From Corynebacterium senegalense (GTDB lineage: Bacteria; Actinomycetota; Actinomycetes; Mycobacteriales; Mycobacteriaceae), in assembly GCF_900411315.1 (NCBI RefSeq), contig NZ_LS990887.1, positions 1,115,324 to 1,179,323 on the forward strand: DNA of 64,000 nucleotides. The letters run 5' to 3'. Under the pieces are notes generated by a model, which searched no databases, was not told where the DNA came from, and saw only the letters and a list, made by a program, of their open reading frames with translations. How positions within the stretch are numbered: position 1 is the first letter of the stretch; each line of letters opens with the position of its first letter. A program made the translations under genes and the position numbers. Positions 8,577 to 18,260 of this stretch are shown piece after piece.

Positions 8577-10157
8577 CTACAGCACCATCCCGAATACCGG
8601 CACGGCGATGAAGTAGGTGGCCAGCGAGATCAGCACCAGCGCGATGGCGTTGAGCCACACGCCGCCCTTGAGCATCTCGCCCATCGTGACGTAGCCGGAG
8701 GAGTAGGCGATCGCATTGGGCGGGGTGGCCACCGGCAGCATGAAGGCGCAGGTGGCGGAGAGGGCGACGGGGATGGCGAGCAGCAGGACGTTCATCTCGG
8801 TGGCCCCGGTCAGACCGATGCCGACGGCGACGCCGCCCATGATCGGCAGGAAGGTCGCGGCGGTGGCCGTGTTGGAGGTCAGCTCGGTCAGGCCGAGGAC
8901 GAGGGCGGCCACGGCGAGGATGAGCAGGAAGGTCGGCAGCACGGCCAAGCCCTTGGCGGCCTCGCCGATCCACAGCGACAGGCCGGTCTTGGTGAACATC
9001 GAGGACAGGGACAGGCCTCCGCCGAAGAGGAGCAGGACGTCCCAGGGCAGCTCGTTGGCCGTCTTCCAGTCCAGGATGCGGGTGCCGTCCTTCTTCGCGG
9101 GGACGATGAACATGAGCAGGCCGGCGATGATGCCCACCACGGCGTCGTCGTAGGGGAAGCCCCACCCGAAGTAGTCGATGCCCAGTGGGATGAGGATCCA
9201 GCTCAGCGCCGCGATGAGGAAGATCGTTCCGACGGCGACCTGCGGGAAGGTCCACGGGCCGAGCTGGCGGATCTCGTCGCGGATGAGCTCGCGACCGCCC
9301 GGGATCTGGTCCACCTCAGGCTTGAACACGGTGATGAGCACGAACCAGGCGATGAAGGTGAACACGATAGCGACGGGCATGCCCACAAGCATCCACTGCC
9401 CGAAGCCGATGGTGATGTCGTGCGCCTCCTTCATGTACCCGGCCAGCAGGGCGTTGGGCGGGGTGCCGATGAGGGTGCCGAGGGAGCCGATGGAGGCCGA
9501 GTAGGCGATGGCGAGCATCAGGGCGGTGGCGAACTTCTTCTGGTTCTGCATCCCGCCCACGCTCTCGGCGGTGAGGGTGAGCACGGAGACGCCGATGGGG
9601 AGCATGACCACGGCGGTGGCGGTGTTGGAAACCCACATGGACATGAAGCCGGTGGCGATCATGAACCCGAGGATGATGCGCTTCGGGCTGGTGCCCACCA
9701 GGGAGACGACAACGAGGGCGAGGCGCCGGTGCAGGTTCCAGCGCTGCAGGCCGAGCGCCATGAGGAAGCCGCCCATGAACAGGAAGATCGTGGAGGAGGC
9801 GTACGGGCTGGAGACGTCGCTGAACTTGGCCACGCCAGCCAGCGGGAAGATGGCGATCGGCAGCAGCGCGGTGGCGGCCAGCGGGATCGCCTCTGTCATC
9901 CACCACACCGCCATGAGGACGGTGACGGCGGCGACGACGCGCATAGCCCCAGCGTCGTAGGTGGTTTCCGGGTCGGCGCCGGAGGAGTTGGCCACGGTGT
10001 CGGCAGCCCCGGCCGGGAAGATGAGGTAGACCAGCAGCGCCAAGAGGACGCCGGCGATGAGGCCGATTGCTTGCCGACGCCACTCCTGCGGCTCGGGGGC
10101 GGGGGCGAGGTCGCCCTCCGAGAGGCGTCCTGATTGGTGGGTCACGGGGGTAGACAC
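8577..10157 (-). CDS. DASS family sodium/dicarboxylate symporter (SLC13-type)
   Basis: 526 aa with about a dozen hydrophobic segments. The two SNT-type substrate/sodium loops of the family appear as SMWVSNTATAVVMLP and ELTSNTATAATFLP, and a conserved TPPNA occurs in both halves (GTPPNALLAG and ATPPNAIAYS). This family imports C4-dicarboxylates such as succinate, fumarate and malate with sodium. The GTG start at 10157 is followed by a hydrophilic leader of about 30 residues. It is transcribed from its own upstream gap (10158-10268) and is not an obvious part of the menaquinone pathway, although it separates menC from menD. Confidence 0.92.
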   Translation of the reverse strand: MSTPVTHQSGRLSEGDLAPAPEPQEWRRQAIGLIAGVLLALLVYLIFPAGAADTVANSSGADPETTYDAGAMRVVAAVTVLMAVWWMTEAIPLAATALLPIAIFPLAGVAKFSDVSSPYASSTIFLFMGGFLMALGLQRWNLHRRLALVVVSLVGTSPKRIILGFMIATGFMSMWVSNTATAVVMLPIGVSVLTLTAESVGGMQNQKKFATALMLAIAYSASIGSLGTLIGTPPNALLAGYMKEAHDITIGFGQWMLVGMPVAIVFTFIAWFVLITVFKPEVDQIPGGRELIRDEIRQLGPWTFPQVAVGTIFLIAALSWILIPLGIDYFGWGFPYDDAVVGIIAGLLMFIVPAKKDGTRILDWKTANELPWDVLLLFGGGLSLSSMFTKTGLSLWIGEAAKGLAVLPTFLLILAVAALVLGLTELTSNTATAATFLPIMGGVAVGIGLTGATEMNVLLLAIPVALSATCAFMLPVATPPNAIAYSSGYVTMGEMLKGGVWLNAIALVLISLATYFIAVPVFGMVL

Positions 10158-10268
10158 GGCGAATCCTTAAGCGAGGTGGGGAGTTAATGCTCTACCCCCC
10201 ACACTTTAGGAGCCTCCCCCACACCGAATAAAAAATCCCGGGCCCCGAAAAGTGTTGTCTCTCGGATT

Positions 10269-11219
10269 TCACCCCCGAAGATGGGGGTAGCTCTCGCGGA
10301 CGCGCCGGAACCACCAGTCGCGCCGCGGCCCGGGGGCGCGCAGCCCGTGGAGCCGCTCCGGGTCGGGGGTGGTGCGGGTGACCTCGAGGCGGCTCCCGCG
10401 CAGCTCCCGCGGGGCGGCGACGTCCTCGACGAACAGCCGTTGCGTGGCCAGCCCCGCGGCCCGCGAGCCGGTCAGCTTCGCCGCAACCAGCCCAGCGTCA
10501 ATGCCCACGGCTGTGTCGAGGGCGCTGGCCACCGTCAACGACAGGCCCAGCTCTTCTCCGATCGCGACCAGCCTGCGCACCCCTCCTAAAGGGGCAGGCT
10601 TCACGACGCCCACATCCGCCGCCCCCGCCTCCACCACGCGGTACGGGTCGGCGGCGCGCCGGATGGACTCGTCCGCCGCGACCGGCGTGGCGGTGCGCCG
10701 GCGCACCTCGGCGAGCTGCTCCACCGTGGCGCAGGGCTGCTCGATGTACTCCAGCTCCCCCAGCGCGCGGGCGGCAGCCACCGCCTCCTCGACAGACCAG
10801 CCGCGGTTGGCGTCCACGCGCAGGGTGGCGTCCGGGCGCGCACGGCGAACGGCGGTGACGCGGGCTATGTCGTCGTCAAGCGACTGGCCCTTCTCCGCCA
10901 CCTTGATCTTGAAGGTGCCCACCCCCGGGTAGCGGTCGAGCACCTCGGGCACCCGTGAGGCGGGCACCGCGGGCACCGTCCCGTTGACCTCGACCCAGCC
11001 GTGCGCCTCGGGCAGACCCGTGAACGCAGCCTCGAGGCCCGCCGCAAGCCAGCTCGCCGACTCCTCCGGGCCGTACTCCACAAACGGCGAGAACTCACCC
11101 CAGCCTGCGGGCCCCTCGATGAGCAGAGCTTCGCGGGTGGTCACCCCGCGGAAGGTAACGGCCATGGGCAGGGCGACCACGTGGGCGCGCTCGAGGATGC
11201 TGTCAAGGGTGGGGAACAT
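10269..11219 (-). CDS. menC: o-Succinylbenzoate synthase
   Basis: A 316-aa enolase-superfamily enzyme that dehydrates SHCHC to o-succinylbenzoate. Active-site residues are visible in order: Lys in FKIKVAEKG, Asp in LRVDANRGW, Glu in YIEQPC, Asp in VAADESI and Lys in GVVKPAPLGG. The length fits the short actinobacterial MenC. ATG start at 11219. It is separated from menD by the DASS transporter and the 180-aa membrane protein, unlike the tight menC/menD pairing of mycobacteria, so the transporter looks like an insertion. Confidence 0.94.
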   Translation of the reverse strand: MFPTLDSILERAHVVALPMAVTFRGVTTREALLIEGPAGWGEFSPFVEYGPEESASWLAAGLEAAFTGLPEAHGWVEVNGTVPAVPASRVPEVLDRYPGVGTFKIKVAEKGQSLDDDIARVTAVRRARPDATLRVDANRGWSVEEAVAAARALGELEYIEQPCATVEQLAEVRRRTATPVAADESIRRAADPYRVVEAGAADVGVVKPAPLGGVRRLVAIGEELGLSLTVASALDTAVGIDAGLVAAKLTGSRAAGLATQRLFVEDVAAPRELRGSRLEVTRTTPDPERLHGLRAPGPRRDWWFRRVRESYPHLRG

Positions 11220-11453
11220 ACCCCCAGGCTAGTTCTGGTTCGGGCGCGGGCGGAGTAGCGCGCACGATCCCGGCGATACGAGCCACTACGACCGGACTGA
11301 AAATCGTGAGGTGAAGCTGCGCGCCGGACGGCCAACCGAACCGGCCGCGCCATTTTCGTGTTTACTGGACCTCACTAATTAGCACATCCTTATATGGACC
11401 CCCGTTACCAGCTCGGCGGGTCTGACCAGAGAAGAGTAAGTGAGGTCGACAGC

Positions 11454-13097
11454 ATGAAAATCGCAATCACGGGAGCATCCGGCAACGTCGGAACCGCGCT
11501 GCTGCGCGCGTTGCACAACGACAACTCCGTTACCGACATCGTGGGCATCTCGCGCCGCACTCCACCCGAGGACGAGGAACCCTACGCCGGGGTGGAGTGG
11601 CACAGCATCGATGTCGGTGCCGCCGACGAGAAGCAGACGATTTCCGCCCTCGCCAACGCGTTTGCGGGCGCCGATTCCATAGTCCACCTGGCCTGGATCA
11701 TCTACCCCAATCACGACCGCGAACTACTGCGCCGCGTCAACGTGGAGGGGACGCGCCGCGTGCTCGAGGCCAGTGCCCGGGCCGGGGTGAAACACGTCGT
11801 CGTCGCCTCCTCTATCGGCGCCTACAGCCCGGATAAGGCTCGCAAGGACGTCTCCGATTCGAAAGACACCCCACCGCTGCGTCGGGAGGATTTCCCGGCC
11901 CGTGGCATTGCGGGTTCGCACTACAGTGAGGACAAGGGGGCGGTCGAGGAGCTGCTCGACACCTTCCAGGCCGCCCACCCGGACATCACTATTGCGCGGC
12001 TGCGCCCGGGACTGATCTTCCAGGCCGACGCCGCCTCCGAGATCCAGCGTTTCTTTCTTGGCTCCGCTGCCCCGGTACAGCTGGCGGGCCGGGGCACGAT
12101 CCCCGTCCTACCCCTGCCGCGCGGTCTGCGCGCCCAGGCCGTGCACGCCGATGACATCGCACAGGCGTACCGTCTGGCCGCCACCACGGGTGCTTCGGGC
12201 GCATTCAACATCTGCGCCGACGACGTTCTTTACCCGCAGGACTTCGCCGATCTCCTCGGCGCCGGAACGTTCTTTGAAGTCCCCCCGGTCGCCGCACGCG
12301 CCGCCGTGTTCGCCGCACACCGCTCAGGTGCCCTGCCCATGGATCCCGGCTGGATCGACATGGCCATGGGCGTCCCCCTGATGGACACCACCCGCGCCAA
12401 AACCGAACTCGGCTGGACCCCCACCCGCACAGCGAAGGACACAGTACGCGAGCTTCTCGACGCCATGACCGCCGGCACCGGCCACAACTCGCCGAGCCTG
12501 TGGGCGGAGGACGACGACACGAAATCCCTGCCGCATCTCGGTATCACCGTCGCGGAGGCCGTACGCGCGACGAGGGTGGGCTCCGTCTCTCCGCAGATCG
12601 ACGCCAAACTGCTGGAACGTTACCTGGGCAACCACCTCACCGGCGCGCGCGGCGCGGTGGAGCGGCTGGACATGATGACCCTCAACTACCAGGACACCCC
12701 CGTTTTCCCGCAGATCGCACGCATCGCGATCGAAATCCGCGCCGACCGCGACTTCCTCGAGCGGCTCACACGCGAACTCGGTCTGAGCCCGAAACCGGTG
12801 CAGGGTGCTGCGGCATGGGCCGGTGAGATGGTGGGGCGCCTGAAACCGAACGGCCGCGTGGCGAAACGCTCGCCCCTGGCTCTGCTACTGGAATCCGAAA
12901 TGATGCGCTCCGCTGTGATGGGCAAGATCGGCGGTTGGGAAACTCTACGGGACAATTCGGCGGACCTCGGCCTCGAGCCCGGTATCTTCGACGACCTCAT
13001 CGACGCCGCCCACGGCCAGCTCCAGCTGATCTCGGACATCCATCACCACGCCTCTCTCACAGCCCTGCGCCAGGACCGCGAGACCTACAGAGGCTAA
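11454..13097 (+). CDS. NAD(P)-dependent epimerase/SDR fused to a ferritin-like helical domain
   Basis: 547 aa. Residues 1 to about 340 form an extended short-chain dehydrogenase: GASGNVG (7-13) for the dinucleotide and a Y-x3-K pair near 156-160 (HYSEDK), with typical epimerase segments between. Residues about 375-547 are all helical, with EIRADRDFLERL, LKPNGRVAKRSPLALLLESE and a His-rich final helix (DIHHHASL). This tail resembles a stand-alone family common in actinobacteria, described as ferritin-like. The start is ATG at 11454, with GAGG about 9 nt upstream; the frame is open to 11394 but no better start is seen. It converges on katE. Substrate unknown; a redox or stress role is inference. 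Confidence 0.8.
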   Translation: MKIAITGASGNVGTALLRALHNDNSVTDIVGISRRTPPEDEEPYAGVEWHSIDVGAADEKQTISALANAFAGADSIVHLAWIIYPNHDRELLRRVNVEGTRRVLEASARAGVKHVVVASSIGAYSPDKARKDVSDSKDTPPLRREDFPARGIAGSHYSEDKGAVEELLDTFQAAHPDITIARLRPGLIFQADAASEIQRFFLGSAAPVQLAGRGTIPVLPLPRGLRAQAVHADDIAQAYRLAATTGASGAFNICADDVLYPQDFADLLGAGTFFEVPPVAARAAVFAAHRSGALPMDPGWIDMAMGVPLMDTTRAKTELGWTPTRTAKDTVRELLDAMTAGTGHNSPSLWAEDDDTKSLPHLGITVAEAVRATRVGSVSPQIDAKLLERYLGNHLTGARGAVERLDMMTLNYQDTPVFPQIARIAIEIRADRDFLERLTRELGLSPKPVQGAAAWAGEMVGRLKPNGRVAKRSPLALLLESEMMRSAVMGKIGGWETLRDNSADLGLEPGIFDDLIDAAHGQLQLISDIHHHASLTALRQDRETYRG

Positions 13098-13142
13098 AAC
13101 CCACGGCTCGCGCAACCACTGGGCGAGCACCATCCGAAAGCG

Positions 13143-13176
13143 AAGCCGCACACGCCCATGCGGACGTGTGCGGCTT
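13143..13176. terminator. Bidirectional terminator between the SDR-fusion gene and katE
   Basis: A perfect 12-bp stem (AAGCCGCACACG at 13143-13154, CGTGTGCGGCTT at 13165-13176) with a 10-nt loop lies in the 93-bp gap between convergent genes. The A-rich left and T-rich right edges allow it to end transcripts from both sides. Confidence 0.85.
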
Positions 13177-13190
13177 TCTGCACTGTTGGA

Positions 13191-15359
13191 CTAGCGCTCC
13201 CAAACGCGGTGACCCGCGAGAAGCTCGGTCACCGGGGACACGGCCTTGTCCGCCGTGTCCACCGACACGATGCCAGGCTGGTTGGCAGGCACACGCGCGG
13301 CCTCGAGGGCTGCGGAACCGTCCTTGCCAACGCAGACGATCGCCTTCTTGTGCCGCTCGAATTCACCCAGCATGGTGGCAACTTCCGGCGTGGCTGGCGG
13401 GTTGACCACCACGACAGCGTCGAACTCGATGGAACGCGCGGTGAGGTAGGTACGGGACACCGACACCTCCGCGCCGTCGACGGTGAGCGTGCCACCCTTG
13501 TCGCAAATCAGCAGTGGGGTCACGCTGGCGTCGAAGAGCGTATTCATAAGCTCACCCACTCCGTCGACCGGTGCGTCGGAGCTGACGAGGATGGCGACCT
13601 GTCGACCGTCAATCGGCCAGGTCTTGCCCAGCTGCGACACGGCCGGGGACGGCGTAACCTCCGCAACCTTCTGCGGGGCCGGGTGCGGCAGACCGAGGTT
13701 GTCGGCGACGGACTCGGCCAGGCCCTGGTCCACGTGAGCCAGAACGTCGAGATAGCGGGTCTTGATCGCCTCCTCGTAGCACTTGCCCAGCTCGAAAGAG
13801 AAAGCATCGGTGAGGTGCTGCTTCTCCACGTCCGTCAGGGACAGGTAGAACATGCGCGGCTGCGTGAAGTGATCGTCAAAGGATGCCGGGTTCTCACGGG
13901 TGATGTGGCCCTCGACTGGTTGGGGCACATCAATGAACGCACCCTCCTCGACGCTGGCCTCGGTCGGGTTGCCACCGTCCAAGCTGTTCGGCTTGTACGG
14001 GGCGACACCGGTGTGCGCGCCCTGTTGATACATGCCGTCGCGGAAATTGTCGTTGACAGGCGCGTGCGGGCGATTGACCGGCAACTGGGAAAAGTTCGGG
14101 CCACCGAGCCGACTGATCTGGGTGTCCAGGTAGGAGAAGAGACGGGCCTGCAGCAGCGGGTCATTGGTCACGTCGATGCCCGGAACGAGGTGGCCCGGGT
14201 GGAAAGCGACCTGCTCAGTTTCCTCGAAGTAGTTGCCCGGGTTCTTGTTCAAGGTCAATGTGCCGATAATCTCAACCGGGGCGAGCTCCTCCGGAACAAT
14301 CTTCGTCGGGTCGAGCAGGTCGATACCCTCGAACATCTGCTCCTTCGTATCCGGAAAGACCTGGATGCCCAGATCCCACTCCGGGTAGGCGCCGGCCACG
14401 ATGGCGTCGGCGAGGTCCCGGCGGTGGAAATCCGGATCGACACCACCGGTGATCTGGGCTTCCTCCCACACCTGGGAGTGCACACCGAGACGCGGTTTGA
14501 AGTGGAACTTTACCAATGTCGTTTCGCCGGCATCGTTGATCATGCGGAACGTGTGGATACCGAAGCCCTCCATGGTTCGGTAAGAGCGCGGGATGCCGCG
14601 ATCCGACATGTTCCAGAACGTGTGGTGCGTTGCCTCGGTGTGCAGGCCCACGAAATCCCAAAACGTGTCGTGGGCACTCTGCGCCTGCGGGATCTCACGG
14701 TCCGGGTGAGGCTTGGCGGCATGGATGACATCCGGGAACTTGATGCCATCCTGAATAAAAAACACGGGGATGTTGTTGCCCACCAGGTCCCAGGTGCCCT
14801 CGTCGGTGTAGAACTTCACACCCCAACCGCGGGTGTCGCGCACGGTGTCTGCGGACCCGCGGGAGCCCAGCACGGTAGAGAAGCGCACGAAGACCGGTGT
14901 CTCCTTGTTCTTGGCGAATACACCGGCTTTCGAGATCTTCGAGGCGGCGCCATTGGCCTTGAACACGCCGTGCGCCCCTGCACCACGCGCGTGCACCACG
15001 CGCTCCGGGATGCGCTCATGGTCGAAGTGGGTGATCTTCTCCCGGAAGTGGTGATCCTGCATGAGCAGCGGTCCGCGCTCACCCGCGCGCAGCGAGTGGC
15101 TCGTCTCCCCCAGGCGCGCACCTTGGGCTGTGGTGAGGTACTCGCCCTGCTGAGCGCGGGGGTCGGGATCACCGGCTCCAATATGGAAGGGGCAACCGGT
15201 CGGAGAGTAGGCAGCCGGGGGAGTCTGCGCCTCAGTCGGCTGGGGAGGGGTGGTCGGCCCGGTCGGCTCGGACGCCTGGGGAGTGTGGCCTCCAGGGGTT
15301 CCAGGAGCCGCATCGCCCTGCGGGGATGCGGCGGGCGGGGAAGAATCTTTTTGCGCCAT
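13191..15359 (-). CDS. katE: Large-subunit (clade 2) catalase, HPII/KatE type
   Basis: 722 aa, the long catalase class, decomposing hydrogen peroxide with heme in the cytoplasm. The Pro/Ala/Gly-rich N-terminal extension (about 1-55) is followed by the core: distal His123 in [13 protein letters not shown], the distal Asn in [11 protein letters not shown] (195/196), and the proximal heme-ligand Tyr in RLFSYLDTQ near 409. The C-terminal 150 residues after about 570 form the flavodoxin/DJ-1-like domain that defines large catalases. AGGAG lies about 8 nt before the ATG. Codon use is less G+C-extreme than that of the flanking men genes, suggesting acquisition or different expression. It shares the terminator with the epimerase fusion. 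Confidence 0.96.
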   Translation of the reverse strand: MAQKDSSPPAASPQGDAAPGTPGGHTPQASEPTGPTTPPQPTEAQTPPAAYSPTGCPFHIGAGDPDPRAQQGEYLTTAQGARLGETSHSLRAGERGPLLMQDHHFREKITHFDHERIPERVVHARGAGAHGVFKANGAASKISKAGVFAKNKETPVFVRFSTVLGSRGSADTVRDTRGWGVKFYTDEGTWDLVGNNIPVFFIQDGIKFPDVIHAAKPHPDREIPQAQSAHDTFWDFVGLHTEATHHTFWNMSDRGIPRSYRTMEGFGIHTFRMINDAGETTLVKFHFKPRLGVHSQVWEEAQITGGVDPDFHRRDLADAIVAGAYPEWDLGIQVFPDTKEQMFEGIDLLDPTKIVPEELAPVEIIGTLTLNKNPGNYFEETEQVAFHPGHLVPGIDVTNDPLLQARLFSYLDTQISRLGGPNFSQLPVNRPHAPVNDNFRDGMYQQGAHTGVAPYKPNSLDGGNPTEASVEEGAFIDVPQPVEGHITRENPASFDDHFTQPRMFYLSLTDVEKQHLTDAFSFELGKCYEEAIKTRYLDVLAHVDQGLAESVADNLGLPHPAPQKVAEVTPSPAVSQLGKTWPIDGRQVAILVSSDAPVDGVGELMNTLFDASVTPLLICDKGGTLTVDGAEVSVSRTYLTARSIEFDAVVVVNPPATPEVATMLGEFERHKKAIVCVGKDGSAALEAARVPANQPGIVSVDTADKAVSPVTELLAGHRVWER

Positions 15360-15771
15360 TACCTGCTCCTATTCGATAAACGTAATGAGTTGCACACCCA
15401 TGGTAGGCGCACTCGCCCACTCGTGCAGAGCAGGGGAAGACCGCGGCGGGCGCGGCCCTCGCCCATCGCTCAAATAGCATCAGAAAGACCTCGCGATACA
15501 CCCGCTCACGCGGCTCTTTGTACGAGTGGAGCACGAGCACGCGCCCGGCCGGCCATGTTGAAGCCCCGTGACGGCGCAGGTACCTTCCGCGGTGAAACCA
15601 TCCCCAGGGACAATTCAAGGGCTTAACCCGTGAAAAACCTGCTCCTGCGCGCCGTCCCCACGCAGCAGTGGCAGCGCGATGCGCTGAGCGCACTGCTCAT
15701 CCTCACGTTGCCCAGCTCAATCGCCTCGCAGTGCACACTCCTTGCCACCCGGGCCTGCTAGCAATCTTCGG
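15360..15771. other. 412-bp gap upstream of katE
   Basis: No recognised gene. It must hold the katE promoter (minus strand, near 15360-15450). The only open reading of note is the small plus-strand frame at 15630-15761. No clear repeats, tRNA or strong hairpin were seen. Confidence 0.6.
15630..15761 (+). CDS. Possible small protein of 43 aa (doubtful)
   Basis: A GTG-started frame, 44 codons including TAG, preceded by AAGGG about 7 nt upstream. The product begins VKNLLLRAVPTQQW and has a moderately hydrophobic middle (LSALLILTLPSSIAS) and two cysteines near the end. I do not recognise it. It could be a small membrane protein, the remnant of a larger gene, or chance, since stops are rare in G+C-rich DNA. 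The pattern of codons is not strongly biased either way. Confidence 0.2.
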   Translation: MKNLLLRAVPTQQWQRDALSALLILTLPSSIASQCTLLATRAC

Positions 15772-16032
15772 CTAGTCGAGCCCCGGCGTCCGGCCGAGCA
15801 CGAGTGCCACCGGGCCCTGCTGGATCGAGCACGCTCCGTTGGAGGAGCAGCTGCCGCAGCCGCCGGCGGCGCAGCTGGAGTTCAGGCCCTCCCGGCGCAG
15901 CTTTCCCATCGCCTCGAGGCGCTCGATCACAGCGTCGACGGTGGAGCGGGTCAGGCCGGTGCGCTGCGCGATGTCGGCGCGCCCGGTGGCGCCGGCGCGG
16001 ATCTCGTTCATCACGGCGGACATGGGGCCCAT
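15772..16032 (-). CDS. feoC: FeoC-like winged-helix protein with Cys cluster
   Basis: 86 aa. A winged-helix DNA-binding-like fold occupies about 1-50 (ADIAQRTGLTRSTVDAVIER), followed by four cysteines at 54, 59, 62 and 68 in the spacing C-x4-C-x2-C-x5-C, which matches the Fe-S-ligating wing of FeoC proteins. FeoC is thought to modulate FeoB activity or stability in response to iron or oxygen. It begins directly after the feoB stop codon, so it is translated from the feoA-feoB-feoC message. ATG at 16032 is used; an in-frame ATG at 16023 is possible. Confidence 0.87.
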   Translation of the reverse strand: MGPMSAVMNEIRAGATGRADIAQRTGLTRSTVDAVIERLEAMGKLRREGLNSSCAAGGCGSCSSNGACSIQQGPVALVLGRTPGLD

Positions 16033-17970
16033 CTACAGCACCCCCTTGAGAATCTGGAAGGTGGCCACCGCCAGCACCCAGGCGGTGCTGAGCTGCACGG
16101 CCAGGCCGAACATGGCCCATTTCATGCCGATTTCCCGGCGCTGCGCGGCGAGGGTGGCCACGCACGGGGTGTAGGCGAGCAGGAAGATCATAAACGCCCA
16201 CACCGCGGCGACGGCGTGCCCGCCGGAGGCCGCGTCGAAGTCGGCGCGGATGCGCTCCGCCAGAGCGGAGCGGCCCTGCTCCTCGGGCGCCTCGGCCGAG
16301 GGGTCCTCAAGCGAGTAGGTCTGCGCCCAGCTGGAGATCACGGCCTCCTTGGCCACGAACCCGGTGATCAGCGGGCCGGCGAGCGACCACGAGCCGAAGC
16401 CGGCGGGCTCGAACACGGGAGCAATGGCCCCGGAGACCGTGCCATAGACGGAGTCCTCGGGGACGACCTCCCCGAAGTTTTCGCCCGGGCGTGCCGGGGT
16501 GGACTGCAGCGCCCACACCACCACGACGGTGGCGACGATGATCTTGCCGGCGGTTTCGAGGAACCCGCGGAGGCGCGTCCACATCACCGTCAGCGCGATG
16601 CGCGGCACCGGCCACTGGTAGCTGGGAAGATCGATGACCAGCGGGTCCGACCCCATCGTGCGCCACAGCAGCTTGTGCATGGCCAGGCCAGCGAGGACGA
16701 CCAGGGCGATCGAGATGACGTACATGGCAAACACGACCGTTCCCGCGTTGCGCGGGAAGAAGGTGGCCGCCAGCATCACGTACACCGTCAGGCGCGCCGA
16801 GCAGGAGGTGAAGGGGACGAGGAGTGCGGTCATGCGGCGCTGGCGCGGGTCGCCCAGCACGCGGGTCGCGGAGATCGCCGGCACGTTGCAGCCGAAGCCC
16901 ACGATGAGCGGGATGAACGCCTTGCCCGGCAGGCCGATCGCGCGCATCATGCGGTCGGCCACCACGGCGGCGCGGGCCATGTATCCGGAGTCCTCCAGCA
17001 CCGCGAGGCAGAGGAACATGAGGCCCATCAGCGGCACGAAGGTGAGCACCATGCCCACGCCGGCGATGAGGCCGTCGACGATCAGGCCCTGCAGCCAGCC
17101 GATATCCGGCAAAAGGGCACGGGCGGCGTCCGAGACCGGCCCGGCGAAGAACGCGTCCAGCCCGTCCTGCAGGGGCGCGGCGACGGTTGTGGTGATCTGG
17201 AAGACGCACCACATGGCGAACAGGAAGATCAGCGGCCCCGCGACGGGGTGGAGCACCACGCGGTCCACCGTCTCGGTGAGCGTGGGGCGCGGCTCGTTGC
17301 GCACCGTGGCGGCGGCGACGGCGTCGTCGACCCAGGCAAATCGGGCGTCGGCAAGCTCAAGCTCGTCTGCCTCCCCCACCGGGCGGATCGTGGACGCGGG
17401 AAGCGCGAGCTGCTCCTCCACGGCCTCCCGCAGGCCGTCGAGCTCGCGCCGGCGGGGGTCGACCTGCACGACCGGCAGGCCCAGCCGCTGCGACAAGGCG
17501 GCGGCGTCGACCTCCAGGCCCTGCGCGGCGGCGACCTCGGACTTGGTCAGCACCACCACCACGCGGTACGGGTGCTCCGCGACCTGCGCGGCGAGGTAGA
17601 GCCCGCGCGCGATGTTCGCCGTGTCCACCGCCACCAGCACCAGGTCGGGGCGATCGTCGGCGGGCCGCTCGAGCAGCAGCTCGCGGGTGAGCTCCTCGTC
17701 CGGGCTGACCGGGTCGAGGGAATAGGCACCCGGGAAGTCGATCACCGCGTACTCGCGGCCGGCGCGCCACAGGCCCCGCGCCACCTCGACGGAGGTGCCG
17801 GGCCAGTTGCCCATCTTCACCCGGGCACCCGTCAGGGCGTTGAACAGCGTGGACTTGCCCGCGTTCGGCGCCCCGATCAGGGCCAGGATCGGTGCGGTCG
17901 GCGGGGCCGCGACAACGCCGGCGTCCTCGCAGCGGCACGACGGGGCGGCCGCGAAATCACTCGCGCTCAT
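16033..17970 (-). CDS. feoB: Ferrous iron transporter FeoB
   Basis: A 645-aa membrane GTPase importing Fe2+. The N-terminal G domain has G1 GAPNAGKST (33-41), the conserved Thr of G2 in WPGTSVE (Thr59) and G3 DFPG (78-81). The expected G4 N-x-x-D is replaced by TKSE (142-145), so guanine recognition may be altered. The membrane part has the two Gate motifs (VPFTSCSARLTVYV, GFGCNVPAI and TPCVATLAA contain the conserved Cys/Pro features). A short Cys-x-Cys N-terminus (SCRCED, 11-16) precedes the G domain. It is in an operon with feoA (5 nt upstream) and feoC. Confidence 0.95.
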   Translation of the reverse strand: MSASDFAAAPSCRCEDAGVVAAPPTAPILALIGAPNAGKSTLFNALTGARVKMGNWPGTSVEVARGLWRAGREYAVIDFPGAYSLDPVSPDEELTRELLLERPADDRPDLVLVAVDTANIARGLYLAAQVAEHPYRVVVVLTKSEVAAAQGLEVDAAALSQRLGLPVVQVDPRRRELDGLREAVEEQLALPASTIRPVGEADELELADARFAWVDDAVAAATVRNEPRPTLTETVDRVVLHPVAGPLIFLFAMWCVFQITTTVAAPLQDGLDAFFAGPVSDAARALLPDIGWLQGLIVDGLIAGVGMVLTFVPLMGLMFLCLAVLEDSGYMARAAVVADRMMRAIGLPGKAFIPLIVGFGCNVPAISATRVLGDPRQRRMTALLVPFTSCSARLTVYVMLAATFFPRNAGTVVFAMYVISIALVVLAGLAMHKLLWRTMGSDPLVIDLPSYQWPVPRIALTVMWTRLRGFLETAGKIIVATVVVVWALQSTPARPGENFGEVVPEDSVYGTVSGAIAPVFEPAGFGSWSLAGPLITGFVAKEAVISSWAQTYSLEDPSAEAPEEQGRSALAERIRADFDAASGGHAVAAVWAFMIFLLAYTPCVATLAAQRREIGMKWAMFGLAVQLSTAWVLAVATFQILKGVL

Positions 17971-17975
17971 CGCGG

Positions 17976-18236
17976 CTAGGCGGCGACGGAGATGGAGCGC
18001 AGGGCGGAGCCGCCGAGCGCGTAGCGGGTGTTGCCCACGCGGACGACGCGCCCGCCGCCCGAGGTCTTCTGCACCACGGTGACGCAGGCGCCGGGGCGCA
18101 GGCCCAGCTCACGCAGCCGACGCGACGCCGAAGCGGGCGCGGTGTGCGCGTCGATGACTGCTTGGGCGCCGACGGGGACGTCGTAAAGCGAGGTGCCCAC
18201 GCTGGTCGGCGCCCGGAAGGTGCTGATCAAGCTCAT
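17976..18236 (-). CDS. feoA: FeoA (SH3-like ferrous iron uptake accessory protein)
   Basis: 86 aa from the ATG at 18236. It shows the FeoA SH3-like core: ASRRLRELGLRPGACVTVVQ followed by a glycine-rich loop and RYALGGSALRSISV at the end. FeoA binds FeoB and supports Fe2+ uptake. An in-frame start at 18272 would add 12 residues but would place translation inside the DtxR-like box at 18261-18279, so 18236 is preferred. It is the first gene of feoABC and is divergent from menB. Confidence 0.92.
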   Translation of the reverse strand: MSLISTFRAPTSVGTSLYDVPVGAQAVIDAHTAPASASRRLRELGLRPGACVTVVQKTSGGGRVVRVGNTRYALGGSALRSISVAA

Positions 18237-18260
18237 AGGTGCAGGATAGACCCCGCCGCC

